13,016 nucleotides of DNA from Chloroflexota bacterium (GCA_030831265.1 JAURLM010000154.1:1-13016), one strand, 5' to 3'; shown: positions 1-7,738, counted from the first letter of the stretch. The notes: generated by a model not told the origin, from the letters alone. Numbers and translations: made by a program.

Positions 1-629
1 CCACACGCCAGGCATTGAAGATGCGGTTTTTCTGGCAACTCGCCCTGGTGTCCAGTTTCGGCCAGTTCGCCAGTGCATCGAACATTGTTCACATTGACGC
101 ACTGACACAAAACGGGATCACCGCCACCGTCGCGGCGTTTGCGGTCGGTTCAGTCGCCATTGGAGACCTGAGCGGCAGGTTGCTCGTAGCAGCGTTCGGT
201 GATCGGATTAACAAGCGAATGGCATTGGCGGGTGCGCTCGGGCTAGAAGGAATCGGAATACTGTCCATAGGGTTGGTAAACACGGACGTATTCGGTTTTT
301 CGATCGGCATGATGTCACTGCCGCTTTATTCAATCGGATTCGGGCTAGGTTTTGGGTCATCCGTGCCGATACGACTGGCCCTCCTGGCAGACTACTTCGG
401 TAGAGAAAGCTACGGGAACGTGCTTGGACTCACGAGTTCCATTAACGCCATTTTTGGAGCTACCGGAGCGCTATTCGCTGGCATCATGTTTGACCTGACA
501 GACACGTACAGGATTGCATTTACCGTGATGGCGCTCCTGCTGCTGATATCCGTACCAATCACCGCAACTCTCGAAAGCCAGGAGCGGTTCGCAGCCAGGA
601 ACCGGTACGCAAAGTCACATCCAAAATAG
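1..629 (+). CDS. MFS transporter, C-terminal half (5' end outside window)
   Basis: This is the distal half of a major facilitator superfamily permease, which would move a small solute across the cytoplasmic membrane. The frame is open from base 3 with no stop before the edge, so the gene starts outside the window. About 209 residues are visible, ending at TAG 627-629. They begin with a helix carrying FFWQLALVSSF, the usual look of MFS helix 7 (a 'FWxL' opening after the central loop). A second helix ends in GRLLVAAFGDRINKR, which resembles the repeated MFS loop motif (G-R-x-x-x-D-R) between helices 8 and 9. Helices 9 to 12 follow, rich in Gly and Ala, with a short charged tail after the last one. 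The pattern is nearest to the oxalate/formate antiporter-like or monocarboxylate-like MFS groups, but the substrate cannot be inferred. It converges on the minus-strand gene ending at 668, with 38 bp between. Confidence 0.8.
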   Translation, partial: TRQALKMRFFWQLALVSSFGQFASASNIVHIDALTQNGITATVAAFAVGSVAIGDLSGRLLVAAFGDRINKRMALAGALGLEGIGILSIGLVNTDVFGFSIGMMSLPLYSIGFGLGFGSSVPIRLALLADYFGRESYGNVLGLTSSINAIFGATGALFAGIMFDLTDTYRIAFTVMALLLLISVPITATLESQERFAARNRYAKSHPK

Positions 630-667
630 GCAGTACCGAAGAGTAGATTGCGAGCGCCAAAGGACCG

Positions 668-3600
668 CTAGTCAGCGACGTAAAGTTTGCCGGAATCATC
701 AGCGCGCTCTTTGTAGAGCGGGTTCACTGCAAGCGCAGCGCGGTCAAGCACCGAAAGTTCCGTAGCAACGTCTTCGACCCTGACACTTCGGACTTTCACC
801 GTCAGTTCGTCGCCTTCTGCAAGCCCTCGGACCTGTGCGGCAGTCAGCCAATACAGATCCCCGTCAGCAAGCACCACTCGCCCGCTAACTTGTTCAATCG
901 TTATTGTGACCACTTTGTATTCGGGAGCATTCCTGTCCGAATCGTCGGAACTGTCACCGCCGCTATCTGCTTCGGTAGAAGGCTCAGGGGAAGCAGGTGC
1001 CACACTGCTCGCATCGCCAGATCGCCCAAAGGCGATCGTGACCGCAGTAACGGAACCGCTGGCGTTGCGGCGGACCACAGCAAGGGCCGTTACACCTTCG
1101 ACCGGCTCGCCGACAATAACCGTGGTCGAAACGATCAGTATTTTGACGCCGTCAATGACAACAACCAGCTGGTCACTGCCTGACCGGTCGATCTTCTGCA
1201 CCTTGCCAAGAATTCGCACCAGTCCTGCGTTGTTACCATCACCCGGTGTGTCGCCGGGTTGAGTAGGTTGTACGTCGGCAGGACGGCTTGTCGGGTTAGA
1301 GTCAGGCCGGCCGGCCACGCTAACCGCAGTAGCCACAAATTCACCAGAATCGTTCACGCGCAGTGTGGCTTTCGCCACCAACCCCACTTGCGGCCGCTCA
1401 CCGAAGAACTGTGTCTCACCAGTGACCATAAATTTGTGGTTGTCGATCTGCCAGCTGCTGCCTTCAATCTCTTCGATTACCCCGGAGACAGTGGTTTCCA
1501 CCACTGAACTCGCTGAACCTGTAGCAGGCGGTGCAATTCCGGGCATCGGAGGACGGTCAACAAGCACAATTCGCAGCGCCAAACCCTGGGCAAGGTCACT
1601 ACTACGAGCAATGTATGTTGCTTCAACCACGATCTGGGTCGGCTTAACATTCTTGAGGGATTCGACCCTAACTCCGTTGAGGGTGATCTGCGTGTCCTGG
1701 TTCACCGACAGCCCGACGAACCGCCCGGTGCTTCCCTCAATCACCAGGCCTGAACTGGCCACCACGTTCACGGACCCACGAACCCGTTGCAGATTCGGAG
1801 TTGCAACTGACATCTTCAAGATAATCTTCGTTGCCTTCGTGTACGAAACCGCTTCGACGACATCCCCAACGAGTACAGTGGACAGATCATCGATACGTTC
1901 GCCGTTCTTCATCAGCACCGAACGGTCCCGATCCGCAACGAACAGGTCAAGATCAGCAGCCACACCGTCGGTGGCTTCCGCGTTTACTGACACCCGCACA
2001 TAGCCTGATACAGGGTCAACCTTGAGCACCTTGCCTCGGGCTGTAGCCACAGCAGACTGTCCCAGCACGATGTCACGGGCAACATTCACCGTTCTCCCGC
2101 CAATCACGACCGGCTGTACATAGCCTTTGGCAACTCGATCGCCGATTGACAGGTCGTTGAACCGAGCGGGAGCCCCATCGAGTCCAAGAATGATCGTCTC
2201 GTCCGTCACGAGAGAGGTGAGCACATCGCCTTCTGACGTGGCAACCGTCAGGCGGTCAGGATTGTGTCCCAGCCCGGTAATCCTGCCGGAGAAAACGATC
2301 ACCCCCGGTGAACGCACGAGCAGCCGGGTCAAGACCATCGTGTCATCGTTGTACCGGGTTGCATCCAGTACCAGGTCACCAAGAGACAGTTCACCAAAGC
2401 GAGCGGTGTCACCGTCTTTGACGATCACCGCCTCATCAACGACCCGGACACGCACCACGTCACCAGATCGCGGCAGGATCACCACGTGACGAGTCTCTAC
2501 ATTCAGCCCGACGATAACCCCTGCTACATAAACTTCATGAGCATCAACCACTATCCGTGCCCGGATGGACACTGCAGTACGGTTGCCGCTCTCTGCAGTC
2601 GAAACGTCCGGGCTGGAGCCATCGGCATCCTGCGTGACGCTGAAGTCGACCTCAACTGCCATACCAGCAGCAAGTTGGCTAAACGTAGATGGCTGGCCAT
2701 CGATCACAACTTCGGTCTGTTCCGTCACCTTTGCCGCAACCTTAACGCTATGTTCGTTGTTTGCTACAACAATCACGCCAACAGTTGATTTAAGTTCAGG
2801 TGTTGCATCAACAAGCGTTACCACCCCTGAGATGCTACGGACACGTTCACGTTCCAGGGCGTCACGCGCCTCGGCAGACAGTTCAGGCGGCAGAACCGTC
2901 ACCAATGTTGCAAGCGCTGGAGTGACGTTGGGATCGTACTGAACAGTGACCCTGCTACCTGACGGGATAAGGCTCTTAACGTCATTGAGGGCAATCGCCA
3001 CGCTCTGTGCAACGGTTGTGGTGATAGCAGGCGATTCACCGTCTGGCTGTTTAATCTCAACCGGGACAATCGCCAGCGTATTTTCATCCCATGCAAATGA
3101 CCTATCAGCATTCGCAGACGCTGCGTTTACGCTCTGGACAACCGTGAACGTCCCGGTTTCATCCAGCCACGTGCTCTCGTCAAAAGTGAGCGTGCCCGTG
3201 ATCAATAGCTGGGGTGATCGTTCGTTGCGATCACTTGCTTCCTGGACGTACCGTTGCCTCAATGCTTCGAACTTGGCCTGAACCTCTGCAAGCCGACGCT
3301 GCGCCTCTTCGCGCTCAGACACTGCGGCAGATACAGCCTGCTGCGCCCGCTGCAGCGCTTCGCGTGCCTTTTCCAGGACAGTCAGATGCTGGTCCCGAGC
3401 ACGCTCAAGCCGCTCCTCAAGGTCTTTCTTACGCTCAGAGTCCGTAGTGCGATCCTTCGCATCCTGCAGTCTCTGTACCGCATCTTCAGCAAGCTCAAAA
3501 GCCTGTGCGGTCAATATGCCGGTAGAACGATCAACCTGGACAACAACGGTCACAACAGTACCTATTTCAGGCACTATCACGCCTTCTGGTACGTAGATGG

Positions 3601-4207
3601 TGATTGTGTTCCCATCGCCATCCTGCAATGTCACAACACCATCAGTGGCATCAATAATGACGCCCAGTATGTGACGGGTAACAGCTTGCGAAAGATCAGG
3701 GATCACCAGCAGCCGTGCCACCGTCAAGCTACCGTCGGCCTCTTGATAGGCCGTAGCCACGACACGGTCGCCCTCAGAAATATGGTCGACTGACGTGATG
3801 TCACCGGTGAATTTGCTGTCAGCATTTATGACCAGCTTCACGACACCAGAGTTCGTGGCGACAACCAGGACATCTGGCGGTGTAACAGCAACGACAGAGC
3901 CAAACACCGCCTGCAACGTAGTTTCGCCCGCACTCACCTTGCTGGACGCAGGCATCGCAAAAACGACGAGCACCAGCAGAGCCGCAAATATCATTGCCGC
4001 CCTTGCTGCTTTACCCCGTCCCACGGACGGAATGAGTGCTGTCATTGTGTTCTGCGCCATATCGATAATCTTTGAAGTGACACCGGTGCTGCTCGGATCA
4101 CGTTCCTTCACAATCGATGTTGAATCTGCCGGAGTTACTCCTGTATTACCCGTTTCCGCAACTCGATGACCTGAAAGGAACACCGGATTTTCCGCTATGA
4201 AACTCAT
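668..4207 (-). CDS. Giant membrane-anchored protein of DUF5666-like repeat modules with a coiled-coil insert
   Basis: The product is 1179 residues. It has a polar N-terminal tail (1-68), one hydrophobic segment (about 70-87, preceded by GRGKAARA), then a long probably extracytoplasmic part. That part is a chain of about eleven divergent 50-100 residue beta-rich modules, starting near residues 102, 181, 337, 460, 562, 639, 723, 810, 908, 1000 and 1108. Each opens with a 'xGxVxxvd' strand, often has a 'T.i..dg....f..Ls.GDrV' middle, and ends with a 'lxAxxv' strand. This is the DUF5666 pattern, seen by eye. Residues about 243-325 form a charged heptad-like coiled coil between modules 2 and 3. 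Linkers at 885-903, 965-995 and 1062-1095 are Pro/Ser/Asp-rich. The ATG at 4207 has a GGAGG site 7 nt upstream and overlaps the lipoprotein stop as ATGA. Function is unknown; a surface or matrix structural role is an inference. A later start at residue 50 or 55 would give a more normal signal peptide but lacks a good ribosome site. Confidence 0.8.
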   Translation of the reverse strand: MSFIAENPVFLSGHRVAETGNTGVTPADSTSIVKERDPSSTGVTSKIIDMAQNTMTALIPSVGRGKAARAAMIFAALLVLVVFAMPASSKVSAGETTLQAVFGSVVAVTPPDVLVVATNSGVVKLVINADSKFTGDITSVDHISEGDRVVATAYQEADGSLTVARLLVIPDLSQAVTRHILGVIIDATDGVVTLQDGDGNTITIYVPEGVIVPEIGTVVTVVVQVDRSTGILTAQAFELAEDAVQRLQDAKDRTTDSERKKDLEERLERARDQHLTVLEKAREALQRAQQAVSAAVSEREEAQRRLAEVQAKFEALRQRYVQEASDRNERSPQLLITGTLTFDESTWLDETGTFTVVQSVNAASANADRSFAWDENTLAIVPVEIKQPDGESPAITTTVAQSVAIALNDVKSLIPSGSRVTVQYDPNVTPALATLVTVLPPELSAEARDALERERVRSISGVVTLVDATPELKSTVGVIVVANNEHSVKVAAKVTEQTEVVIDGQPSTFSQLAAGMAVEVDFSVTQDADGSSPDVSTAESGNRTAVSIRARIVVDAHEVYVAGVIVGLNVETRHVVILPRSGDVVRVRVVDEAVIVKDGDTARFGELSLGDLVLDATRYNDDTMVLTRLLVRSPGVIVFSGRITGLGHNPDRLTVATSEGDVLTSLVTDETIILGLDGAPARFNDLSIGDRVAKGYVQPVVIGGRTVNVARDIVLGQSAVATARGKVLKVDPVSGYVRVSVNAEATDGVAADLDLFVADRDRSVLMKNGERIDDLSTVLVGDVVEAVSYTKATKIILKMSVATPNLQRVRGSVNVVASSGLVIEGSTGRFVGLSVNQDTQITLNGVRVESLKNVKPTQIVVEATYIARSSDLAQGLALRIVLVDRPPMPGIAPPATGSASSVVETTVSGVIEEIEGSSWQIDNHKFMVTGETQFFGERPQVGLVAKATLRVNDSGEFVATAVSVAGRPDSNPTSRPADVQPTQPGDTPGDGNNAGLVRILGKVQKIDRSGSDQLVVVIDGVKILIVSTTVIVGEPVEGVTALAVVRRNASGSVTAVTIAFGRSGDASSVAPASPEPSTEADSGGDSSDDSDRNAPEYKVVTITIEQVSGRVVLADGDLYWLTAAQVRGLAEGDELTVKVRSVRVEDVATELSVLDRAALAVNPLYKERADDSGKLYVAD

Positions 4208-4752
4208 ACCGGGGCCTCCGATGCTGGCAGAGATACGATCGCTATAACGCTGCTGACCTGGTTTCCATCCAGGTCACTCGCCACCAACTCAACAACGTTC
4301 GGGCCCGGGGTCAGTATCAACGGGACATTGAAGTTCCCAAGCTCGTCAATTGGAACGATCACACCATTGATACTCACGATGGCATCTGGCGAGGTAACCC
4401 CGCGGACCGTGATTGATGTGCCATAGACGATGCTTTCGTCTGTCAGGCCTTCAATCTCCAGTGACAGCGTGTACGTCTTCACGTTGGTTATCGGGATGGG
4501 CGTTGCAGTCATGACAGGCGTAGCGGTTGCCGTCGGAGTTACCACGACGGCAGGCGTCGGCTCTGGCGTAGAAGTCGGTTCAACAGTTGGTGTTGGCACT
4601 GGCGGTGCAGGCGTAGCTGTAGGCTCTGGCAGCACCACAGTGGGAGTCACAGGATTACGGGGGGCTGACTGTGCACAGGCGACAAGCGACATCACCGCGG
4701 CAACAGCAATTGCCATTCCAAGGTTTCGCAACCTGGCATGGTTTAACCGCAC
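4204..4752 (-). CDS. Lipoprotein with Pro/Thr-rich stalk and a C-terminal Ig-like domain
   Basis: The product is 182 residues. A lipoprotein signal is clear: positively charged N-terminus, hydrophobic core (about 11-22) and lipobox L23-V24-A25-C26, so Cys26 should be lipidated and the protein held at the outer face of a membrane. Residues about 31-90 are a Pro/Thr/Val low-complexity linker, typical of a wall-spanning stalk. Residues about 93-175 form a beta-rich domain with the 'TSITVRGVTSPDAIVSING' opening, a D-x-x-G-N-F turn and a 'PGPNVVELVASD' end, the pattern of the glucodextranase domain B-like Ig fold. Such domains usually bind carbohydrate or act as spacers; no catalytic domain is present. 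The start is GTG at 4752 with AGGAG 7 nt upstream. Its TGA overlaps the ATG of the 1179-residue gene by 4 bp, so the two are probably translationally coupled and may act together on the cell surface. Confidence 0.82.
   Translation of the reverse strand: MRLNHARLRNLGMAIAVAAVMSLVACAQSAPRNPVTPTVVLPEPTATPAPPVPTPTVEPTSTPEPTPAVVVTPTATATPVMTATPIPITNVKTYTLSLEIEGLTDESIVYGTSITVRGVTSPDAIVSINGVIVPIDELGNFNVPLILTPGPNVVELVASDLDGNQVSSVIAIVSLPASEAPV
4215..4219 (-). promoter_or_regulatory. Ribosome binding site of the 1179-residue gene
   Basis: GGAGG on the minus strand, 7 nt before ATG 4207. It lies inside the end of the lipoprotein gene and decides for the long N-terminus of the repeat protein over the internal Met50 or Met55. 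Confidence 0.8.
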
Positions 4753-4759
4753 GGCACAG

Positions 4760-4764
4760 CTCCT
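4760..4764 (-). promoter_or_regulatory. Ribosome binding site of the lipoprotein gene
   Basis: AGGAG on the minus strand, 7 nt before the GTG start at 4752. It supports this rare start codon, which also gives a proper lipoprotein signal peptide. Confidence 0.75.
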
Positions 4765-4859
4765 GGCCTGAAATCAAGCCCGGCTCTGCAGGCTCGCTTA
4801 CAAATCGCAGTCATCCCCCAACCTAACCCTACAGTCGAAAGAAATTCATTACTCCGGCA

Positions 4860-5876
4860 TTACTGAATACGCTCAGAGCCAGTTCGTCGCGTCTCTGCAA
4901 CCGGGTTGCGCTCCTTCAACGGAAGCATCACGGTGAAACTGGTGTAATGCTCAACAGCATCGTCATGCTGCGCGCCGGTTCCAGTCACAGACTCGACATG
5001 CAGATCACCACCAGCCCGGCGGCACAGTGTCCTCGCAATATAAAGACCCAGTCCTGAACTGGTCTTTTCCTGCCTGCCTGCCAGTTCCGGGGTCCACCCG
5101 CGGTCAAACAGGTGTGGCAGATACGAATCAGGAATCCCGGCACCGTCATCCCAGACCCGAATGTAGTAGTGGGTAGGATTACGTGTCAGCCTGATCTCGA
5201 TATTGCCGCTGGAGAATTTCACAGCGTTGTCAACGAGGTTAGTTACAACGTGGTCAAGCGCTGCTGCATCGCCATAAACAAGCCCGAACTCCTGCGGTTC
5301 AGCCCACCACGAAAGTTCAATCCCATGTTCGCCCGCCAGCCTGAAGTACCTATCAACGATATTCCTGACAATGCCAGCCGGATCAACCGGATCCAGCAAC
5401 ATTTCAGCGGTTGGATCCTCAAGCTCCACCAGAACGCGTACGTTAGCCAGCATCAAGCGGAAGCTAGGGGCCTGTTGTTCAATCTCATCCATCAGTGACG
5501 AGACAAACTCTGGTACCTCCACGCCAGACTCCTCCAGCCGCACACGCACTTCGCGCTCTTTACCAAGAATCCGCCTGAAAGGGCGGCCCATGTCATGCGA
5601 AAAGGTGTCGAAGTAGTCCTGTGTAACCTGGCTCCAGTTGGATTCGGCAACTTCTGACGAATCCGATGATCGGTGGGTGATAAGAAACATACCGGCCAAC
5701 GTGGCCAACCCTAGAATCAGCGTAATCGCCCCGGCATAGCTCACCGGCTCCACCGTAAGCACCGTATCCGGGTTAAAAGACTCTCCGATAAACGGCCCGA
5801 CGACCAGTAAGACGACGCCGATAACAGACGCGCCAATACCAACGTATATGGCTATCTGGCGCGGGGTGAATTTCAT
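4860..5876 (-). CDS. Sensor histidine kinase, membrane-bound, no extracytoplasmic sensor domain
   Basis: The product is 338 residues and autophosphorylates on histidine to pass phosphate to the response regulator encoded just upstream. Two membrane helices lie at about 8-30 and 46-66, with only about 15 residues between, so there is no room for an extracytoplasmic sensor domain. The phosphoacceptor is probably His94 in the H-box FSHDMGRPF. The ATPase domain (about 165-320) has the N-box with D208 and N213/N217 (DHVVTNLVDNAVKF), the G1 box DDGAGIP (243-249), an F-box-like LFDRGW (256-261) and the G2 box SSGLGLYIA (273-281). All are intact, so it should be active. The start at 5876 lies 18 nt after the response regulator stop and has only a weak ribosome site, suggesting translation linked to the upstream gene. 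The signal is unknown; a membrane or cytoplasmic cue is likely. Confidence 0.9.
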   Translation of the reverse strand: MKFTPRQIAIYVGIGASVIGVVLLVVGPFIGESFNPDTVLTVEPVSYAGAITLILGLATLAGMFLITHRSSDSSEVAESNWSQVTQDYFDTFSHDMGRPFRRILGKEREVRVRLEESGVEVPEFVSSLMDEIEQQAPSFRLMLANVRVLVELEDPTAEMLLDPVDPAGIVRNIVDRYFRLAGEHGIELSWWAEPQEFGLVYGDAAALDHVVTNLVDNAVKFSSGNIEIRLTRNPTHYYIRVWDDGAGIPDSYLPHLFDRGWTPELAGRQEKTSSGLGLYIARTLCRRAGGDLHVESVTGTGAQHDDAVEHYTSFTVMLPLKERNPVAETRRTGSERIQ

Positions 5877-5894
5877 CGGCTCAGCACTCGGCTA

Positions 5895-6701
5895 TCAGAC
5901 CCTGTTCCGCGGCGGGGACAACCGGTAGCCGCGATTACGCACATTAATTATCAACTCGTCTGCACCAAACTCACGGCCAGCCGCCTTGCCAAGTGCCACC
6001 TTGATCTCGCGTATACGTACACGCAGCGAAGCTCTTGAGTCTTCACCCTCCGAGAAGCGTTCTAGCCTCGAAAACGGCACAACTTCGCCTTCACTGCGGA
6101 AATACGCTGTAGCAAGCTCTTTGAGAATCTCGAACTTCATTCCCTGGAGTTCACGAATGTGTTCTCGTTGTTCGTTCACAACGCAATACAAGACACCGTT
6201 TGCAGCATCAAGCTCGAACAAGTTGCCGATGCGGACATTTTCTGGTGTTGAACCAATCAGACGCCGCAGCCGCAGCACCACTTCATCGGGACTGGCAAGC
6301 TTATCGATGAAATCAACCGGTGCATTTACCGAAAGGCTGGCGGCAACAGCGGTATCCCGGTAAGGCCCCTGGGCATACTGCGTAAACATGAGGACTGGCA
6401 TACTTGGGTCCCGCTCAACAATCTTCTTCAAGATGTTCAGCCCCATGAACCTGTCTTCGTCATACTCGCCAAAACGAACATCCAGCAACACCGCGGCCGG
6501 GCGTTCGTCCTCCAGCGCAAAAAGCGCCTCGGTCTGATACTGTCTGCCATCTACGACGGCACCTGCCGGCTGAATAAGCACCGGGCGAAAACCCTCTGCT
6601 TCCAGGCGGCGTAGGACTGAACGCATCAAGTCTGACGAAGATTCATCATCGACAACGAGAATCTTCTGCCCTCTTCGCGCTCCAGTTGGTTGCTGCGTCA
6701 T
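5895..6701 (-). CDS. Response regulator, REC domain plus OmpR/PhoB-type winged helix
   Basis: A two-component transcription factor of 268 residues from the start chosen here. The REC domain (about 12-150) shows KILVVDDES with acidic D18/D19, the phosphoacceptor Asp74 in VLLDVRF, Thr107 in MFTQY and Lys134 in DFIDKL. The loop after Asp74 is long and acidic (FGEYDEDRFMG), a little unusual. The C-terminal part (about 160-265) ends in SLRVRIREIKVALG and INVRNRGYRL, the recognition helix and wing of PhoB/OmpR-type DNA-binding domains. The frame is open back to a GTG at 6788, which would add 29 residues; I prefer ATG 6701 because GAGG sits 6 nt upstream of it and the REC domain starts shortly after. 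It heads the run of four minus-strand genes and is 18 nt from the kinase, its probable partner. Confidence 0.9.
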   Translation of the reverse strand: MTQQPTGARRGQKILVVDDESSSDLMRSVLRRLEAEGFRPVLIQPAGAVVDGRQYQTEALFALEDERPAAVLLDVRFGEYDEDRFMGLNILKKIVERDPSMPVLMFTQYAQGPYRDTAVAASLSVNAPVDFIDKLASPDEVVLRLRRLIGSTPENVRIGNLFELDAANGVLYCVVNEQREHIRELQGMKFEILKELATAYFRSEGEVVPFSRLERFSEGEDSRASLRVRIREIKVALGKAAGREFGADELIINVRNRGYRLSPPRNRV

Positions 6702-6707
6702 CCGTGA

Positions 6708-6711
6708 CCTC
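6708..6711 (-). promoter_or_regulatory. Ribosome binding site deciding the response regulator start
   Basis: GAGG (within GTGAGGTC) on the minus strand, 6 nt before ATG 6701. The upstream in-frame GTG at 6788 has no such site, so the shorter protein is preferred. Confidence 0.65.
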
Positions 6712-6801
6712 ACATGAGAAGATAGGCACCGGTACATTGCCCGGATGAAGCCCAATTTAACCTGTACAACGTTATTCGACTCTAGCACCAGAAGCGATTG
6801 T

Positions 6802-6826
6802 TCACGTACTAGTTTCCCGTACGTGA
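6802..6826. promoter_or_regulatory. Perfect inverted repeat, candidate operator
   Basis: TCACGTAC (6802-6809) and GTACGTGA (6819-6826) are perfect reverse complements with a 9-nt spacer. The site lies between the divergent response regulator and RDD genes, about 100 bp upstream of the first start and 80 bp upstream of the second. The two ACGT centres are 17 bp apart, somewhat more than one helical turn and a half. Binding of a dimeric regulator, perhaps the adjacent response regulator itself, is an inference. PhoB/OmpR-type regulators often use direct repeats, so another factor is equally possible. No T-run follows, so it is not a standard terminator. Confidence 0.5.
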
Positions 6827-6906
6827 TGCACCTGAACGAATCACTTGATAGCGTCTCCTCTCATAACAAAGACTGATTTCAGCAAGCAATTGTTCCCGGT
6901 ATATGC

Positions 6907-7689
6907 ATGACACCTAACGAGCACAGCGAAAATAACCCGGCAGAACAGCACCAAGAAGAACGAGACCTTCGTTCCGTGATGCCTGGCACGACACGACCGC
7001 GTCACAGACAAGACGACGATCACATTGCCACCACGCACGATGCCGAAAGCATAGAGACGACACAGGATCGCGCACCGGGAGATCACCTTCCGCCGGTATG
7101 GCCGGGCGACGAGGATCAGCCCTGGTTCCGCCGTGAGCGCGGCCTGCCACCTCTACCACAGGGAACTGACACGCGTCACGTCGAACCAGATGAGTTACCA
7201 ACTGCGCTTGCAGAACTTCAAATGCGCGGTTTCGCCTTCACCGTCAGCACGGTTGTTCCAAACATCATTGGCCTGATACCCGGCCTCGGAGTGTTGATCG
7301 CCACCGTCATCGTGGTCGTGAACCTCGTGATGTACCGGCAAGGTCAAGACCTGGGAGCCGCGGTGTTCGGACTGCGCGTGCTACGGAACAACGGAGACGT
7401 GGCAGGTTTCTTCCACATGTGGGCCCGCAACTTCGCCTCGCTTGTCAGCCTCCTCGCCCTCGGAGCCGGGTTCTGGACAGCATTCTCTGACCCGGAGCGA
7501 CGCACCTGGCATGACCGCTGGCTGGGTACCTACGTCGTGCAAGATGCGCCAGAGTATCGGACACGCAAGAGGTCCAGTTCTGAGACGGCAAAAAACTGGT
7601 TCTGGATAACGCTGATGCTCGTCATTGCAGCAAGCATGCTCCTCGCTATATTCAGCTCGCCCGTCCCGGCCATTGACCCTCCAGCCTGA
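6907..7689 (+). CDS. RDD-family membrane protein with long charged N-terminal tail
   Basis: The product is 260 residues. Residues 1-100 are polar and probably disordered, rich in His, Asp, Glu, Arg and Pro. The RDD domain covers about 103-213: R107 (MRGFAF), helices at about 110-142, the RQGQDLGAAVFGLRVLR signature (144-160), a helix at about 178-194, and PERRTWHDRWLGTYVV (196-211) with the conserved Asp203. One of the usual first-helix acidic residues seems absent. A further helix lies at about 231-250, followed by a short tail. RDD proteins are integral membrane proteins whose role is mostly unknown; some are reported to be linked to ion or osmotic stress transport. The ATG at 6907 has no visible ribosome site, and no later start is better supported. 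It is divergent from the response regulator across about 205 bp. Confidence 0.8.
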   Translation: MTPNEHSENNPAEQHQEERDLRSVMPGTTRPRHRQDDDHIATTHDAESIETTQDRAPGDHLPPVWPGDEDQPWFRRERGLPPLPQGTDTRHVEPDELPTALAELQMRGFAFTVSTVVPNIIGLIPGLGVLIATVIVVVNLVMYRQGQDLGAAVFGLRVLRNNGDVAGFFHMWARNFASLVSLLALGAGFWTAFSDPERRTWHDRWLGTYVVQDAPEYRTRKRSSSETAKNWFWITLMLVIAASMLLAIFSSPVPAIDPPA

Positions 7690-7738
7690 TGCTCGCCAAC
7701 GCCGGAATCAGACGCTTGCCGTTCAACATTGCCATTTC

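Noticed and set aside
15..17. TTG as the start of the MFS gene
   Set aside because: The frame stays open to the left edge and only helices 7-12 of the fold are seen, so the true start must lie outside the window.
906..4169. Many plus-strand open frames opposite the 1179-residue gene
   Set aside because: They show low-complexity Thr/Ser/Arg-rich translations without domains or ribosome sites, as expected from the complement of a Val/Asp-rich gene whose modules and start are well supported.
4490..4660. Low-complexity stretch as a tandem repeat or CRISPR-like array
   Set aside because: It is the Pro/Thr codon run of the lipoprotein stalk, with irregular periods and no spacers.
4847..4864. Direct repeat CATTACT-CCGG-CATTACT at the kinase stop codon
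   Set aside because: Only 7 bp and a single pair; such repeats are expected by chance in 13 kb and no mobile element is nearby.
6702..6788. 29-residue N-terminal extension of the response regulator from GTG 6788
   Set aside because: No ribosome site precedes this GTG, while ATG 6701 has GAGG at 6 nt and leaves a normal REC domain start.
6845..6850. TTGATA as a -35 element for the RDD gene
   Set aside because: No recognisable -10 box lies 15-19 bp downstream.
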